From: a virus
DNA length: 40,983 nucleotides
Virus record (IMG/VR): IMGVR_UViG_3300030099_004882
Location: 1 to 40,983 of that record
Direction: 5' to 3' (one strand)
Positions 23,190 through 30,759 of this stretch are shown here, piece after piece (within the stretch, counting starts at the first letter, position 1; each line of letters begins with the position of its first letter). The translations under genes and the position numbers were made by a program. The notes beneath the pieces are model-generated. The model was given only the letters and a program-made list of their open reading frames with translations, was not told the origin of the DNA and did no database searches.

Positions 23190-23960
23190 ATGTCTCACGA
23201 CTACGCCAAAATTGTTGCAATCAGTTGCACTCATAGTCCTCACACCCCACCGGAGACCCACAAGTGGATTCTCGACAACCTCGACAAACTGGACGGTGTG
23301 ACTCATTTCGTGCATTGCGGAGACGTATTCGACGCCGCCGCAGCCTCCGTTCATCCGGACGAATGCGACCATACTTTGATGGACGAGTATCGGCATGCCG
23401 CCGCCTTCATGAAGAGCATCAGGGAGGCATTGCCGGACAGCTGCCGGATGGTCGTCTGCGAAGGGAATCACGACGACAACATTCGGAGAGCGGACCCGAG
23501 ACGGATACCCAAGGGCTTGAGAGAGACGTGCGACTGGATGAACACGGAGTACGCGAACGAGTTCAAGCAGTGGCACTGGCGGCCCTACATCAAATCATCG
23601 AAGGGCTGCTACAAGGTGGGCCAGATCGTGTTCTACCACGGGTTCGATTGCGGGTTGACATCGGACGAACTCGAAGGACTTCAGATGAACAACTCGACGG
23701 GGTGTCACCCTTACCGCCTGTTTGTGAGGGGACACACTCACCGACCGGTCCCACCAACCAGGATGATGAGAACAAAGAAGGTTTCCCTGCCCTGGTGGTT
23801 TATGAATGTTGGGACCTGTGGACCCCTGAAGCCGGACTACATGAGCCGGAAAGACACGGGCAACTGGGGATCGGGGATGGCGATTATCGAAGCGAGGATG
23901 GAGACAGCTTCAAGATTGAATGCGAAGGAATGGGAAGCAGAGCTTCTGACGATGCCATGA
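23190..23960 (+). CDS. Calcineurin-like metallophosphoesterase
   Basis: 256 residues, ATG directly after the previous stop. The family motifs appear in order: AISCTHSP (first metal-binding motif, with Cys-Thr replacing the usual GD), FVHCGDVFDA (GDxxD), VCEGNHDDN (GNHD), IVFYHGFD (metal His) and FVRGHTHRP (GHTH). Enzymes of this superfamily hydrolyse phosphodiesters or phosphomonoesters using two metals; the substrate cannot be told. The loss of the first Asp in the GDxH motif could weaken one metal site. The location among virion genes rather than the leftward block is unusual. Confidence 0.88.
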   Translation: MSHDYAKIVAISCTHSPHTPPETHKWILDNLDKLDGVTHFVHCGDVFDAAAASVHPDECDHTLMDEYRHAAAFMKSIREALPDSCRMVVCEGNHDDNIRRADPRRIPKGLRETCDWMNTEYANEFKQWHWRPYIKSSKGCYKVGQIVFYHGFDCGLTSDELEGLQMNNSTGCHPYRLFVRGHTHRPVPPTRMMRTKKVSLPWWFMNVGTCGPLKPDYMSRKDTGNWGSGMAIIEARMETASRLNAKEWEAELLTMP

Positions 23961-24130
23961 TAACGCCACCTCAACACCTCAAGCACAAACTCGAGCAACT
24001 GGTAAACAACTACGCACTTGAGTTCAACATGGACAAATGGACAGTGTCTGGAGTGCTTGCAGAGGTTGCGGTTGACATCTTGTTCAAAGAAGACGACTAC
24101 CCAAACGAAAACGAGGATTTTGACGAGTGA
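23957..24130 (+). CDS. 57-aa acidic hypothetical protein
   Basis: Start at ATG 23957 overlapping the phosphoesterase stop as ATGA. One amphipathic helix region (LKHKLEQLVNNYALEFNMDK) and a second (SGVLAEVAVDILFKED) are followed by an acidic tail (YPNENEDFDE). It may be a partner of the adjacent phosphoesterase. No family recognised. Confidence 0.55.
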   Translation: MITPPQHLKHKLEQLVNNYALEFNMDKWTVSGVLAEVAVDILFKEDDYPNENEDFDE

Positions 24131-24453
24131 GGGTTGCCAACCTACTAGATTTGACGAACCAAACAGGGGCCTCGACAGGGCTCGTGTTCAACCCGTTTCG
24201 GGGCAAAGACGATCGTGTCATCAGGGGCACGGGTGGGCTTGCTACGTTCAAGCTGTCAGATGCTGCATGCTCTTGCCGGCTCGAAGGATCTATCGACGGC
24301 GTCAACTTTGTAAACATCAAGACGGTGACTCGTACCGGTTCAGGCAGCGATGTTCTTGAGGGTCATTCAATTGCCATCTTTCCTCACATGCGTGGCAAGG
24401 TCACGTCAGCGTCTATTGGTGCTGACATCAAATTGGACATAGCGTTTGAGTGA
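24127..24453 (+). CDS. 108-aa beta-rich hypothetical protein
   Basis: GTG start at 24127 in GTGA overlap with the previous stop. The composition is beta-type (GGLATFKLSDAACSCRLEGS, GVNFVNIKTVTRTGSG, HSIAIFPHMRGKV, ADIKLDIAFE), like a small jelly-roll or immunoglobulin-like virion protein. It sits just before a LamG-like protein and so is probably a surface or fibre accessory, by context only. Confidence 0.6.
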   Translation: MRVANLLDLTNQTGASTGLVFNPFRGKDDRVIRGTGGLATFKLSDAACSCRLEGSIDGVNFVNIKTVTRTGSGSDVLEGHSIAIFPHMRGKVTSASIGADIKLDIAFE

Positions 24454-25334
24454 TGGCGTACTGGGACCCTAACAACCTGACTGAACATCTGTTCATGTGG
24501 CTGCCCATCGAGGACGTCAACACTAGCTTGGTGAGTGCTACGAACCAAGCCACTACGGGTCCGATCCAGGGTCTGCTTGGTGATCAAAACAACTTCAGAG
24601 ACAACACTCCAGCAGATGCCCCGGACGTCGAAGCCTTTGGACCAAGCGTAGCTCTGTTGTTTGAAGACGGTGACGACTTCTTTACTGGTGATGAAAACTC
24701 CGCCAGCCTAGGGACAAACAGGTACATCCAGACCTTTTCCAAATGTGATAGCCAAGTTGGCCTGCTCAACACCGTACTCGCTTTGGAAAGCACAGACTGT
24801 GTAATTAGGTACTCATCACAAAACAAAGCTGGCAATCGCACGATTACCGCAAAGGCTGGAGCTTTTTCTTCAGCAAACCTTGGCACTGTAGTTGGAGACT
24901 CGACCAACATCATTGCTATCGAGGTTAATGAAGAGGCGTCTGACGACGGACTAGAAGAGCACCGGTACTTCTTGAACACTCAAGTTGCAGCTACAACAGA
25001 AGACAATCCTGCTGTTACGTTTGATCTTGAGAGCCAGATATTCTTAGGGTCCGACGCAGGGTTTGCGGATAGCAACAACGACTTTGCCGGCAGCATTGGC
25101 GACGTAGTGGTGCTTGACTTTCTGCCCAGCGAATCTCAACGCAAACGGCTGGAAGGCTGGATTGCCCATACCTACGGTGTCGTGGGTCGCACCGGCATTC
25201 TTCCCACGGGTCACGAGTATCGGAACGGCAGGCCGATAGCACAGTTTATTTCTAACAAGTTCAGCGACGGTCTTTCACAGATGCTTCAAGGTGACATCAA
25301 CGACGGGCTGAACACCTCACTCACTTTTAATTAG
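24453..25334 (+). CDS. LamG/concanavalin-like virion protein
   Basis: 293 residues from ATG 24453 (TGATG overlap). The C-terminal part IGDVVVLDFLPSESQRKRLE followed by GWIAHTYGV matches the ending of phage LamG/ConA-like domains, where a last strand precedes an ExxxxEGYLAHKWG-type helix. Such domains bind sugars, and in phages are found in capsid or tail decorations. The N-terminal 60 residues are a separate strand-rich region. The binding target is unknown. Confidence 0.6.
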   Translation: MAYWDPNNLTEHLFMWLPIEDVNTSLVSATNQATTGPIQGLLGDQNNFRDNTPADAPDVEAFGPSVALLFEDGDDFFTGDENSASLGTNRYIQTFSKCDSQVGLLNTVLALESTDCVIRYSSQNKAGNRTITAKAGAFSSANLGTVVGDSTNIIAIEVNEEASDDGLEEHRYFLNTQVAATTEDNPAVTFDLESQIFLGSDAGFADSNNDFAGSIGDVVVLDFLPSESQRKRLEGWIAHTYGVVGRTGILPTGHEYRNGRPIAQFISNKFSDGLSQMLQGDINDGLNTSLTFN

Positions 25335-25342
25335 GAAGCAAC

Positions 25343-25573
25343 ATGGCTAAGAAGAAAAAAGCAAAGAAAGACAAGCTGGAAATCAAGAAGTCTAAGTCTA
25401 AGTCCACTGCTAAGGGCAGAGGTCGAAGTGCTGCCTCTAGAGCAGCAATCTCCTTTGGCAGCCAAAAGACCAAAAGCAAGCCCAAGACCAAAGGCAAAGT
25501 TGGTGGCAAAAAAGTTGTCACTCCCCCATCAAAGCCCGGTCGCGCAAAGGGCGGTCGCGGCGGGGGCGGCTGA
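25343..25573 (+). CDS. 76-aa lysine-rich disordered protein
   Basis: ATG 25343 follows TTAGGAAG. Nearly every second residue is Lys, Arg, Ser or Gly (KKKKAKKDKLEIKKSKSKST, then KPGRAKGGRGGGG). No folded core is predicted by eye. It resembles eukaryotic histone-tail or protamine-like chains and may bind the genome or RNA. One of five very basic proteins in this segment. The composition makes a coding artefact unlikely given a good start and in-frame fit. Confidence 0.7.
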   Translation: MAKKKKAKKDKLEIKKSKSKSTAKGRGRSAASRAAISFGSQKTKSKPKTKGKVGGKKVVTPPSKPGRAKGGRGGGG

Positions 25574-25575
25574 AG

Positions 25576-26103
25576 ATGACAACCGCAAACCCCGAGTTCA
25601 ACTTGACCAACGTCCAAGAAGAGATCCACAACTGGGTGGTGAACTATCTTGACGTACCAAGCGATCACTACAGTGGACACAAGCCTTGCCCGTTTGCAAA
25701 GAAAGCATGGGTTCAGGACAAGTGTTTAGTGATGCTTGGTGGCGAAAAGGAACTTACAGACGCGATTCTTTCATGGGATGACTCTTACGAGATTATCGCG
25801 TTTGCAGTGTCCGAAGATGGTAGCAGCGGTCTAGAAGAATACTGCGACCAGACAAACGAAGAGTTGGTCGAGAGAAACATCGACCTGGTTCTACTTCCGT
25901 TCATAGCGGGGGACGAAGATCCTGATGATCCTGATCTAGAACCAGACCACTGGGGAAAGTTACTAGACGAGGCGTACTCGTTAGTGTTTGTGCAACGGTT
26001 GTCTGTCGTAAATAAGACATCCGAAGTCCTTCAACAAATGGGCTACTACGACAAGGTAAGCCCTGAATTTTTTCAATACGTCAAAGAAAGACGAGGTTTG
26101 TAA
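25576..26103 (+). CDS. Hypothetical 175-aa acidic protein
   Basis: ATG at 25576, two bases after the previous stop. A helical acidic protein with HNWVVNYLDVPSDHYSGHKP near the N-terminus, a conserved-looking CPFAKKAWVQDKCLV segment, a strand-rich EIIAFAVSEDG section and an Asp-rich loop (AGDEDPDDPDLEPDHWGK). The Cys/His spacing does not form a standard zinc motif. I do not recognise the family, although similar small proteins occur among marine viruses. Its charge complements the basic neighbours on both sides, which might hint at a binding partner. Confidence 0.65.
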   Translation: MTTANPEFNLTNVQEEIHNWVVNYLDVPSDHYSGHKPCPFAKKAWVQDKCLVMLGGEKELTDAILSWDDSYEIIAFAVSEDGSSGLEEYCDQTNEELVERNIDLVLLPFIAGDEDPDDPDLEPDHWGKLLDEAYSLVFVQRLSVVNKTSEVLQQMGYYDKVSPEFFQYVKERRGL

Positions 26104-26228
26104 TGGCCGGACGAAAGAAAACCAATGGTAAGAAGAAGACCATGGGTAAGAAAAGAGTCGCTAAAGCTGGAGCTAAGAAGTTTGGCAACACTGCTTTCGG
26201 CAAGAAAGTGATGAAGCGACGTAAGTAA
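26103..26228 (+). CDS. 41-aa highly basic micro-protein
   Basis: The start overlaps the previous stop (TAATG) and its own stop overlaps the next start (TAATG). It encodes AGRKKTNGKKKTMGKKRVAK and a C-terminus KKFGNTAFGKKVMKRRK. About half the residues are Lys or Arg. The exact two-sided coupling is the main evidence for expression. Probably a DNA- or RNA-binding virion peptide. Confidence 0.6.
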   Translation: MAGRKKTNGKKKTMGKKRVAKAGAKKFGNTAFGKKVMKRRK

Positions 26229-26395
26229 TGGCAAAGAAAAAAGCCAAAAAAAAGTCGGGGCCGAAGCCCAGTAACCCATCGCTGTACAGCCGGGTGAAGG
26301 CAGAGGCCAAGCGTAAGTTTGATGTGTACCCATCTGCGTATGCAAATGCGTGGTTGGTTCGCACCTACAAGAAGCGTGGCGGCGGATACAAATGA
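26228..26395 (+). CDS. 55-aa basic micro-protein with KFDVYPSAYANAW motif
   Basis: Start at ATG 26228. A Lys-rich head (KKKAKKKSGPKPSNPSLY) leads to a conserved core, AKRKFDVYPSAYANAWLVRT, and a tail KKRGGGYK. I recognise this core as a recurrent sequence in cyanophages and large DNA viruses (DUF5872-like, from memory). Aromatic and basic residues suggest nucleic-acid contact, but the function is unknown. Confidence 0.75.
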   Translation: MAKKKAKKKSGPKPSNPSLYSRVKAEAKRKFDVYPSAYANAWLVRTYKKRGGGYK

Positions 26396-26997
26396 GTTGT
26401 CCTGAGTGTCAGAAACGACAGGCTGAAGAACAGAAGCAGCTCTCCGATTGCGAGAGCCGCTGCAAAGAAATCAGCGCCAAGAACCAGCGTCTTACGCTGG
26501 CTCTTACTGTCGTTTCTACACTCGCCGGCAAAGAGTCATTGGACTTTGCCTTGGGCCTCTCAACAACAATTGGCTCCGTCGCAGCAGCTACAGGTGTCGG
26601 AGTGCCGGATCGCATCGTCGGGTTTGAGGTCGTGGACCAGGACGGGAGTCTTGACTCCAAGGCCGAGGCCAGCGATGTTGAAGTTGAAGAACTCGAACGC
26701 GCATTCCCAACAGATGTCGTCTCTGGTCATCAAGATGTCCAGTATTTTTCTAACGCTGTAGGTAGCTACTTGCCCGATGCCGCCATTCTGCTCACCGATC
26801 CCAATCAAAGCCTCTTCCAGGCCATCGAGCAAAATGACCTCCTCGTCAATCCAGTCTTTGTCTTCGAGAATAGTGGTCAAGAGATGCTCCTTTTGGATTG
26901 GGATTTCGGGGGAGATGAGTATACGACGATCCCTGAAGCAGGGGTCTGGCCACTTCTCACGATTAGCTGTTTATTCAATAAACGAAAGAGGTCGTAA
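26392..26997 (+). CDS. Hypothetical 201-aa protein with PEP-CTERM-like tail
   Basis: Start at ATG 26392 in ATGA overlap. The N-terminus has a CPEC pair and a short Gln/Glu coiled coil with two more cysteines, then a hydrophobic stretch (LTLALTVVSTLAG, then LGLSTTIGSVAAATGVGV). The middle is acidic and beta-like. The chain ends TTIPEAGVWPLLTISCLFNK followed by RKRS: a PE-A motif, a short hydrophobic segment and a basic end, like bacterial PEP-CTERM sorting signals. The hydrophobic part is shorter than usual and no ordinary signal peptide is visible at the N-terminus. A lysis or membrane-anchored virion role is possible. Confidence 0.55.
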   Translation: MSCPECQKRQAEEQKQLSDCESRCKEISAKNQRLTLALTVVSTLAGKESLDFALGLSTTIGSVAAATGVGVPDRIVGFEVVDQDGSLDSKAEASDVEVEELERAFPTDVVSGHQDVQYFSNAVGSYLPDAAILLTDPNQSLFQAIEQNDLLVNPVFVFENSGQEMLLLDWDFGGDEYTTIPEAGVWPLLTISCLFNKRKRS

Positions 26998-27242
26998 TGG
27001 CGTACCAAGGCGGATTGCGTAAGTGGTTCAAAGAGGACTGGCGGGACATCAAGACCGGCAAGAAGTGTGGTCGTTCAGGCAAAGAGAAGGGCAAGCGTCC
27101 CTACCCCGCCTGCCGGCCAGCCAAGGTTGCCAAGCGAATGACAGCGGCAGAGAAGCGTTCGGCTGCCGCCCGTAAGACTGGACCCTCTAGGGTCGAATAT
27201 GCCGTGACCGCAGGCGGTCGTCGAAGAAAGAAGAAGAAGTGA
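26997..27242 (+). CDS. 81-aa basic protein (KxWFKEDWRDIKTGKKCGRS type)
   Basis: TAATG-coupled start at 26997. The head AYQGGLRKWFKEDWRDIKTG followed by KKCGRSGKEKGKRPYPACRP is a familiar marker in marine phages and large DNA viruses. The two Cys residues flank a basic loop and may bind metal. The tail (RRRKKKK) is very basic. Function is not known; nucleic-acid binding is likely. Confidence 0.75.
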   Translation: MAYQGGLRKWFKEDWRDIKTGKKCGRSGKEKGKRPYPACRPAKVAKRMTAAEKRSAAARKTGPSRVEYAVTAGGRRRKKKK

Positions 27243-27439
27243 TGGAACACCTTGACTCATGGGCTACACCAGCCTCAATCATCGTTGGAATCATCTTCGG
27301 TGCGGCACAAGTCAAGGCTGCCATTGAATCGCTTCGGCACGCCGTGGACCGTCTGGACCAAGCAGTTAGACTGCTTGAAACACGAACCCAAAGTGTCGAA
27401 CAGCGTATTGCACGTTTAGAAGGTAAGACAGAGAAATGA
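27242..27439 (+). CDS. Holin-like or spanin-like membrane/coiled-coil protein
   Basis: 65 residues from ATG 27242 (TGATG overlap). One N-terminal membrane helix (ATPASIIVGIIFGAAQVKAA) is followed by a heptad-patterned coiled coil (LRHAVDRLDQAVRLLETRTQ, SVEQRIARLEGK). This is the layout of short class-III-like holins or inner-membrane lysis partners. It is followed at once by a lipoprotein and another membrane protein, so the three may form a lysis cassette. No endolysin is recognisable beside them. Confidence 0.55.
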   Translation: MEHLDSWATPASIIVGIIFGAAQVKAAIESLRHAVDRLDQAVRLLETRTQSVEQRIARLEGKTEK

Positions 27440-27906
27440 TGCGGTATTGGTGGATATTTCTGATGCTTGGCTGCCAAACCTCTGGAGGGGGCGGCCTGGG
27501 TTTTACTTTGCCCCAGGTGGGGCTGAGTCCCGAACAAGCAGCGGACCCAGCGATAGCAGCTCTGGAACCCTTTCGGTGGGCAGGGGGATTGTGCTTGATG
27601 AGTGGGGCGGTACTGCTCTTCATCAGCCGGGGGGTCAAGGGGTGGATTCCCCTTCTGACTGGTATTGGACTTATTGTCCTCAATGTGTTGCTGGCGGAAG
27701 CCTTGACCTATCTGTGGACCCTGGTGCTGATCATCGGGACAGTTGGGGTGGCGACGCTGGTATTTGGAATCAATCTAAAGGATCTCAAGTTATGTTCGAT
27801 TCGTTCTCTAATGTTCTTGCCTCCCTGCTCGTCGTGTCCGGGGCCTTCCTCGCCGGAGTGTGGGTTGGACGACCCATCCTCGAGTGGCTCAAAGCCAAAA
27901 TCCTGA
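27436..27906 (+). CDS. Putative lipoprotein with membrane helices
   Basis: Start at ATG 27436 in ATGA overlap. A short signal ends in a lipobox-like LMLGC at residues 9-13, followed by GGGG. Three hydrophobic segments then follow (GLCLMSGAVLLFISRG, IPLLTGIGLIVLNVLLAE, TYLWTLVLIIGTVGVATLVF). The last 37 residues are Ser/Pro/Cys-rich and overlap a separate reading frame at 27792-27920, so they are probably not conserved. It may be a lysis accessory; the combination of lipobox and several membrane helices is not a standard spanin. Confidence 0.5.
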   Translation: MMRYWWIFLMLGCQTSGGGGLGFTLPQVGLSPEQAADPAIAALEPFRWAGGLCLMSGAVLLFISRGVKGWIPLLTGIGLIVLNVLLAEALTYLWTLVLIIGTVGVATLVFGINLKDLKLCSIRSLMFLPPCSSCPGPSSPECGLDDPSSSGSKPKS

Positions 27907-27920
27907 AGGAACTTGACTGA
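27792..27920 (+). CDS. 42-aa membrane micro-protein overlapping the lipoprotein gene
   Basis: ATG 27792 has AAAGGA upstream. It encodes FDSFSNVLASLLVVSGAFLA, then GVWVGRPILEWLKAKILKEL: one membrane helix and a short amphipathic tail. It overlaps the last 115 bases of the lipoprotein gene in another frame and ends in TGATG overlap with the fibre gene. The ribosome site and the coupled end favour a real gene over chance. Confidence 0.5.
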   Translation: MFDSFSNVLASLLVVSGAFLAGVWVGRPILEWLKAKILKELD

Positions 27921-29233
27921 TGCCAGTAACCATCCAACTACGACGTGATACCGCATCAGCCTTTGCAGCCTCTAACAACACCCTTGTGTTAGCTGCGGGT
28001 GAAATGGCTCTTGTCACCGACGAGCGATATGCCGTCGTAGGGGATGGTACGTCTGACTTTGCGACCCTTTCGACTGAGCAAAAGCGGTTCTACTACAACA
28101 ACGACCGTGGTCGTACGCTTGGTGGATTCTCTGACGTGGTCCAACTCACGGTGAAGGGGCACGCCTCGCAATCTGCCGGAAACCCCATCTTCAAGGTGGT
28201 GGACTCTGGCAACAATGATATCTACAAGGTCAGCTCTGGTGCTGCTACAGCACTTGAAGTTACCGCAAGAAATATGACGACAGGCACAGCCTTCCTGTTG
28301 TCACAGCCTCTTACCTCTACTGCCAGCAATACTTTTGAACTCAAGCGTCAAGGAGCAGACGCAGATGTTCCGGTCTTCCAAGTTACCAAGTCCGGTCGGC
28401 TAGTTGTAAAGCCAGACGCAGACTTGACAACCAAAGTTGAAACCTCAGCGTCCATGGTGGTCAAGGGTTCAGGTGCTAATAACACTGGCATCTTTGAGGT
28501 GCAATCAAACACGGGAACAGTTTTGTTCCGGATCAAAGACTTGGTGAAGGCAGATGGTACTTCAACAGACGGCTTTGCGTTCGTGCGGGGCGGTCTTCAA
28601 ATTGGCGATACAACACAACTTTGTCTATTCAAAAGCTCTGCCTCACCTTCATCGTTTGCCGGTGAATCTGGCACGCACAGCGACTTCCCGTATTACGCCC
28701 TAACTGGATTTGGCACAGGCGCTTCAACCGTGGGACAATTGAATTTGACCGCTGGTTCAAGCGCATCCACAGCTTTCATCCAGTGTCGAAGGGTGGGCAG
28801 CACGACGGACCGGTTCCGAGTTATGGCTGACGGCACGGTTGAGTGTGGTTCATTACGGTCGAGCAGTACCGTTGCTGCAAACGACTTCCAGCTCTCAGGA
28901 GCTGCACGCAACACAGGTAGCATCAGCGCTACAGCCACAGGAATAAACACTGACCAGGTCATGACTCGACGAGAGATCATGAATTATGTCGAAGCAATGT
29001 TTGATGAGGCTGTTGCAATCAATACATCTAATAGTGCTTCTTTTACTGTGCCAACAAGCCCAAGTGGTAAGAAATATTTTGTGTTTCTTGTGGAGTTCTT
29101 CAAAGGAACTCAGGGCTCAGCTGGGGCAATAATCCAAACACGGGCAGTTGGAGTCTTTAACCCCGGCGCTACTTTCTCACCTAGCGCAGGATTTACTGAG
29201 ATGTCTGGGTTCCACATGAGGTTCACCCCCTAA
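27920..29233 (+). CDS. Tail/capsid fibre with Mtd-like N-terminal domain
   Basis: 437 residues, start in TGATG overlap. The N-terminal 50 residues (TIQLRRDTASAFAASN, VLAAGEMALVTDE, YAVVGDGTSDFATL) match the fold found at the base of many phage fibres (major tropism determinant N-terminal type). The body is repetitive beta sequence rich in Ser, Thr, Gly and Ala, with FKVVDSGNNDIYKVSSGAA and FRVMADGTVECGSLRSSSTV units, and a compact C-terminal part. It is probably a receptor-binding or capsid fibre. The product of 29233-30759 is its paralogue. Confidence 0.75.
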   Translation: MPVTIQLRRDTASAFAASNNTLVLAAGEMALVTDERYAVVGDGTSDFATLSTEQKRFYYNNDRGRTLGGFSDVVQLTVKGHASQSAGNPIFKVVDSGNNDIYKVSSGAATALEVTARNMTTGTAFLLSQPLTSTASNTFELKRQGADADVPVFQVTKSGRLVVKPDADLTTKVETSASMVVKGSGANNTGIFEVQSNTGTVLFRIKDLVKADGTSTDGFAFVRGGLQIGDTTQLCLFKSSASPSSFAGESGTHSDFPYYALTGFGTGASTVGQLNLTAGSSASTAFIQCRRVGSTTDRFRVMADGTVECGSLRSSSTVAANDFQLSGAARNTGSISATATGINTDQVMTRREIMNYVEAMFDEAVAINTSNSASFTVPTSPSGKKYFVFLVEFFKGTQGSAGAIIQTRAVGVFNPGATFSPSAGFTEMSGFHMRFTP

Positions 29234-30759
29234 TGCCGCAAGCTACCGGAACAATTCAGTTTAGACGCAGCTCGTACAACTCGGGCACGATGGGAGCGAA
29301 GGTTCTCGCTGAAGGCGAGCCAGGTATCTTGGTTGATCATCGCATGGTCATTGGCCAAGACCGAGGAGGTTCTCTTTCGACTATTGCACAAGCTTTGGCG
29401 GACAACAGGGCTTTTGCCTATCACAACGGTGAAGCCCATCAGTTTGGCGGTGCAACCAACCGTGTGCAGCTGGAAGTAAAATCGCACCCCACTCAGACGG
29501 CATCAAGAGCAACTGTCAACATCACGAACAGAATTAGCGGAGTTGATGAGAGCGCGGTTGCGATCTTCCCAGATCGTGGCCATAACAGACTCGGTCAGCA
29601 CATTTTGCATCCGACAAGTTGCGCCATGGTTGTCAACTCTGGAGCTGTGTCGTCTACGACGATGAAGTCTTTTGAGGTAAAGCGGGGAGACGACACAGTA
29701 TTTTCAGTGTCTAATTCAGGGTGCACGACAATATCTCCCACAACAGAAACCTCTACCTCTCCGTCTTTAGGTGTGTTGGGTTCTGGTCACGCGAGTCAGA
29801 CTGATGCTTTCCGTGTGGAGGAGCATGATGGCAATCTGATGATGAAGATCACCAACTCGCAAACAGCCAGTGCTACTAATTTTATTAATTGCAAAGAACT
29901 GATTATTGCTGGTCGAGATCCAAACGATCCGGCTGATGATTCAAGCGAACAAAATGCCAGTGCAAGTTTGCCCAGAACTCACTCTTTGAAATCCGGGCGC
30001 GGTCCGAGCCATAGCGGTGCTTCTACTCAGGGGACGCCTTTCCACTCGTTTCCTTACTACTCAATAAGGACAGAGCAGCCCCAAAGTAATGTGTACAACT
30101 CTGGGCAGGCTGGAAGCACAACGCACGTCATGGGGCACTTGATGCTTCTGACCGCACCAACAAACGACGACAACAACAAGCCGTTTATTTTTCGCAAGGT
30201 CGATGGACCAAACCTAGGTGCTGGAAATGGAGCATCTTTTGTCGTTCAGTTTGGCACAAGTAACCCGTCTCCTAGAATTTTTTGCGGCCCTGTGAATGTC
30301 GAGTCTGACCGGTTCGGACCAGACATGATTCACCCAAATGGTTCGTCTGCTGCAATCGCACAAGCTGCTGCCGGTCGTTTGATTATTGACGACAAGAGCA
30401 CAGTTGTCCGGTCTCTTGTGACAGACACTATGAAAGCTTACAGCCTGGACGACTCCGGGGCTCTTGACGCGCGAGTGCTTGCTCGTGAAGAGCTGATAAA
30501 GGCTTTCGAGTTGATTTTTTCAAACCCTTCGACCGGTGTAGCTGAAGAAGACACCACACTGCCCAATCCAGTGTCTGAAAGTAAATTCTTTGCGTGGCGT
30601 ATTGTGTTTGACGTATTTACCACATTAGATGTAGGTAATGGCAAGCCACATATTACAGGTATTACTACCACAGTCAGCAAAAACCTTAATGGCGGCACGC
30701 AGGTTGGCAGTGGCTCGGGCGATTTTGGTAATGCTGGTTTCTTTGTGAGAACGAGGTAA
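29233..30759 (+). CDS. Second fibre protein, paralogue of the preceding gene
   Basis: 508 residues, TAATG start. The N-terminus repeats the neighbour's pattern: IQFRR, VLAEGEPGILVDHRMVIGQD, then NRAFAYHNGEAHQFGG and VQLEVKSHPTQTA, matching IQLRR, VLAAGEMALVTDER, TLGGF and VQLTVKGHASQSA in the first. The body is a beta-rich fibre with FSVSNSGCTTISPTTETSTS. The C-terminal 120 residues include a helix (REELIKAFELIFSN) before a beta tail. Tandem duplication followed by divergence is inferred. Two different receptors or a fibre with two chains are both possible. Confidence 0.75.
   Translation: MPQATGTIQFRRSSYNSGTMGAKVLAEGEPGILVDHRMVIGQDRGGSLSTIAQALADNRAFAYHNGEAHQFGGATNRVQLEVKSHPTQTASRATVNITNRISGVDESAVAIFPDRGHNRLGQHILHPTSCAMVVNSGAVSSTTMKSFEVKRGDDTVFSVSNSGCTTISPTTETSTSPSLGVLGSGHASQTDAFRVEEHDGNLMMKITNSQTASATNFINCKELIIAGRDPNDPADDSSEQNASASLPRTHSLKSGRGPSHSGASTQGTPFHSFPYYSIRTEQPQSNVYNSGQAGSTTHVMGHLMLLTAPTNDDNNKPFIFRKVDGPNLGAGNGASFVVQFGTSNPSPRIFCGPVNVESDRFGPDMIHPNGSSAAIAQAAAGRLIIDDKSTVVRSLVTDTMKAYSLDDSGALDARVLAREELIKAFELIFSNPSTGVAEEDTTLPNPVSESKFFAWRIVFDVFTTLDVGNGKPHITGITTTVSKNLNGGTQVGSGSGDFGNAGFFVRTR

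Noticed and set aside
27447-27791. Long version of the 27792 frame beginning at 27447
   Set aside because: The upstream part lacks a ribosome site and reads as low-complexity shadow of the lipoprotein; only the part from ATG 27792 has start signals and a membrane helix.
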